From Shewanella sp. (GTDB lineage Bacteria > Pseudomonadota > Gammaproteobacteria > Enterobacterales > Shewanellaceae), in assembly GCA_004195335.1 (NCBI GenBank), contig SDWK01000843.1, positions 1 to 7,929 on the forward strand: a stretch of DNA of 7,929 nt. Reading direction: 5' to 3'. The notes under the pieces were generated by a model. It saw nothing but the letters and a program-made list of their open reading frames with translations, did no database searches and was not told where the DNA came from. This document shows positions 7,547-7,929 of this stretch, piece after piece (position 1 is the stretch's first letter; each line of letters begins with the position of its first letter). A program made the position numbers and the translations under genes.

Positions 7547-7560
7547 ATGACCAAGGTCAT
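7547..7560. promoter_or_regulatory. Operator-like dyad ATGACC-AA-GGTCAT
   Basis: Two 6-base arms in perfect inverted order around two bases, in the shared upstream region of rraA and the plus-strand gene. It lies about 110 bases upstream of the proposed rraA -10. I do not recognise the regulator. Confidence 0.35.
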
Positions 7561-7645
7561 TAAATAACGTATTTTAATTACATCTCATGGAGGAATTTGT
7601 TAGCATGCACACAGATATTAATTAACTTTATTTTAACTTGCTTTA

Positions 7646-7659
7646 GGGGCACGGACCCC
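7646..7659 (+). other. GC-rich leader hairpin with ACGG in the loop
   Basis: GGGG-CACGGA-CCCC stands out in an AT-rich leader, 45-58 bases before the plus-strand start codon. It has no T-tract, so it is not a terminator. One hairpin with an ACGR loop resembles half of a guanidine-II (mini-ykkC) riboswitch, but I find no good second hairpin, so no riboswitch is called. Confidence 0.35.
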
Positions 7660-7703
7660 CCAATTAGCTTATGGATGGCAGAGGGCCTTAGAACGGTACC
7701 TTT

Positions 7704-7929
7704 ATGGAAGCTTCAAATACGATTGAAATCATTGGTTATTCTGCCTCAGTGATGGTGGCAATTTCGCTAATGATGAAAGATATTATCTGGCTTAGATGTC
7801 TGAACTTTACCGGTTGCACCTTGTTTGTGATCTACGGAGTTTATATCTCTGCATGGCCAGTTGCTGGAATGAATGCATTTGTTGCCTGCATTAATATCTA
7901 TCATTTAATTAAAATCTACCGTACAAGAT
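7704..7929 (+). CDS. Small inner-membrane protein, YgjV-like (3' end beyond window)
   Basis: The frame from the ATG at 7704 is open to the window end, giving 75 residues with no stop. It begins MEASNTIEIIGYSASVMVAI and looks clearly protein-like. There are about three hydrophobic segments (6-24, 35-50 and 52-70), a positively charged MMKDIIWLR turn between the first two, and a last segment with spaced Asn57 and Asn64 leading to YHLIKIYR. The pattern of a GY start, K-D-x3-LR, YG, and P-V-x3-N-x-F recalls small YgjV-type membrane proteins of unknown function; the family name is from memory. A TAG in the same frame at 7689-7691 rules out a longer start. No good ribosome binding site is close to the ATG, so the start could be read differently. 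It is divergent from rraA. Confidence 0.7.
   Translation, partial: MEASNTIEIIGYSASVMVAISLMMKDIIWLRCLNFTGCTLFVIYGVYISAWPVAGMNAFVACINIYHLIKIYRTR

Larger units (their letters stand above)
7367..7703. other. Divergent intergenic region between rraA and the right-edge gene
   Basis: This 337-base region is AT-rich and has no convincing gene. It holds the rraA leader and promoter, an operator-like dyad ATGACC-AA-GGTCAT (7547-7560), a strong Shine-Dalgarno-like GGAGGA (7589-7594) before a six-codon reading frame (MHTDIN, 7605-7625), and a GC-rich hairpin with an ACGG loop (7646-7659). I could not identify a clear plus-strand promoter. Confidence 0.6.

Noticed and set aside
7369..7560. 63-residue minus-strand reading frame upstream of rraA
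   Set aside because: It covers the likely rraA promoter and leader, has no domain-like pattern and no recognised ribosome binding site.
7597..7752. Plus-strand frame from a TTG after GGAGGA, about 51 residues
   Set aside because: The spacing to the ribosome binding site is only two bases, the peptide looks random, and it overlaps the better membrane-protein frame.

Overview
The window looks like ordinary chromosome from a gammaproteobacterium, most likely Shewanella or a close relative in the Alteromonadales. I infer this from the close match of the Tat, UbiE/J/B and RraA proteins to remembered E. coli sequences, the gene order ubiE-ubiJ-ubiB-tatA-tatB-tatC, moderate base composition, and an unfamiliar periplasmic gene between tatC and tatD. 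The genus is inference; no database was searched.

Layout. Nearly everything is on the minus strand, so transcription runs right to left. At the right edge a short plus-strand gene (7704 to the end, cut off) encodes a small membrane protein of YgjV-like character. It diverges from rraA (6881-7366), with a 337-base AT-rich intergenic region between them. rraA ends in a strong intrinsic terminator (6789-6821). Next come a single ureohydrolase-family gene, probably formimidoylglutamase hutG (5667-6710), a 246-base gap with two perfect hairpins or dyads, and then a long cluster: ubiE (4665-5420), ubiJ (4031-4654), ubiB (2385-4034), tatA (2083-2325), tatB (1678-2076), tatC (907-1674), an unnamed secreted protein (320-847) and tatD (1-320, cut by the left edge). 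Junctions in the cluster are tight: ubiJ/ubiB overlap by 4 bases (ATGA), the unnamed gene and tatD by 1 base (TAATG), tatB/tatC are 3 bases apart and tatA/tatB 6. The two 59-base gaps (ubiB/tatA and tatC/unnamed) are the only places where internal promoters could easily fit.

How the genes work together. UbiE makes a C-methylation in ubiquinone and menaquinone synthesis. UbiJ carries lipid intermediates for the Ubi complex, and UbiB is an ATPase-like atypical kinase needed for ubiquinone accumulation. TatA, TatB and TatC form the twin-arginine translocase, which exports folded, often cofactor-bearing respiratory enzymes. The cluster therefore pairs quinone supply with export of redox enzymes. 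TatD is a metal-dependent nuclease not needed for transport. RraA modulates RNase E, and HutG belongs to histidine breakdown; neither has an obvious functional tie to the cluster.

I found no mobile element, CRISPR array, tRNA or rRNA. Most of the window is well-known housekeeping sequence. The parts least explained are the unnamed periplasmic gene in the tat cluster, the right-edge membrane protein with its GC-rich leader hairpin, and the dyads in the two larger intergenic regions. I do not see a convincing new system.
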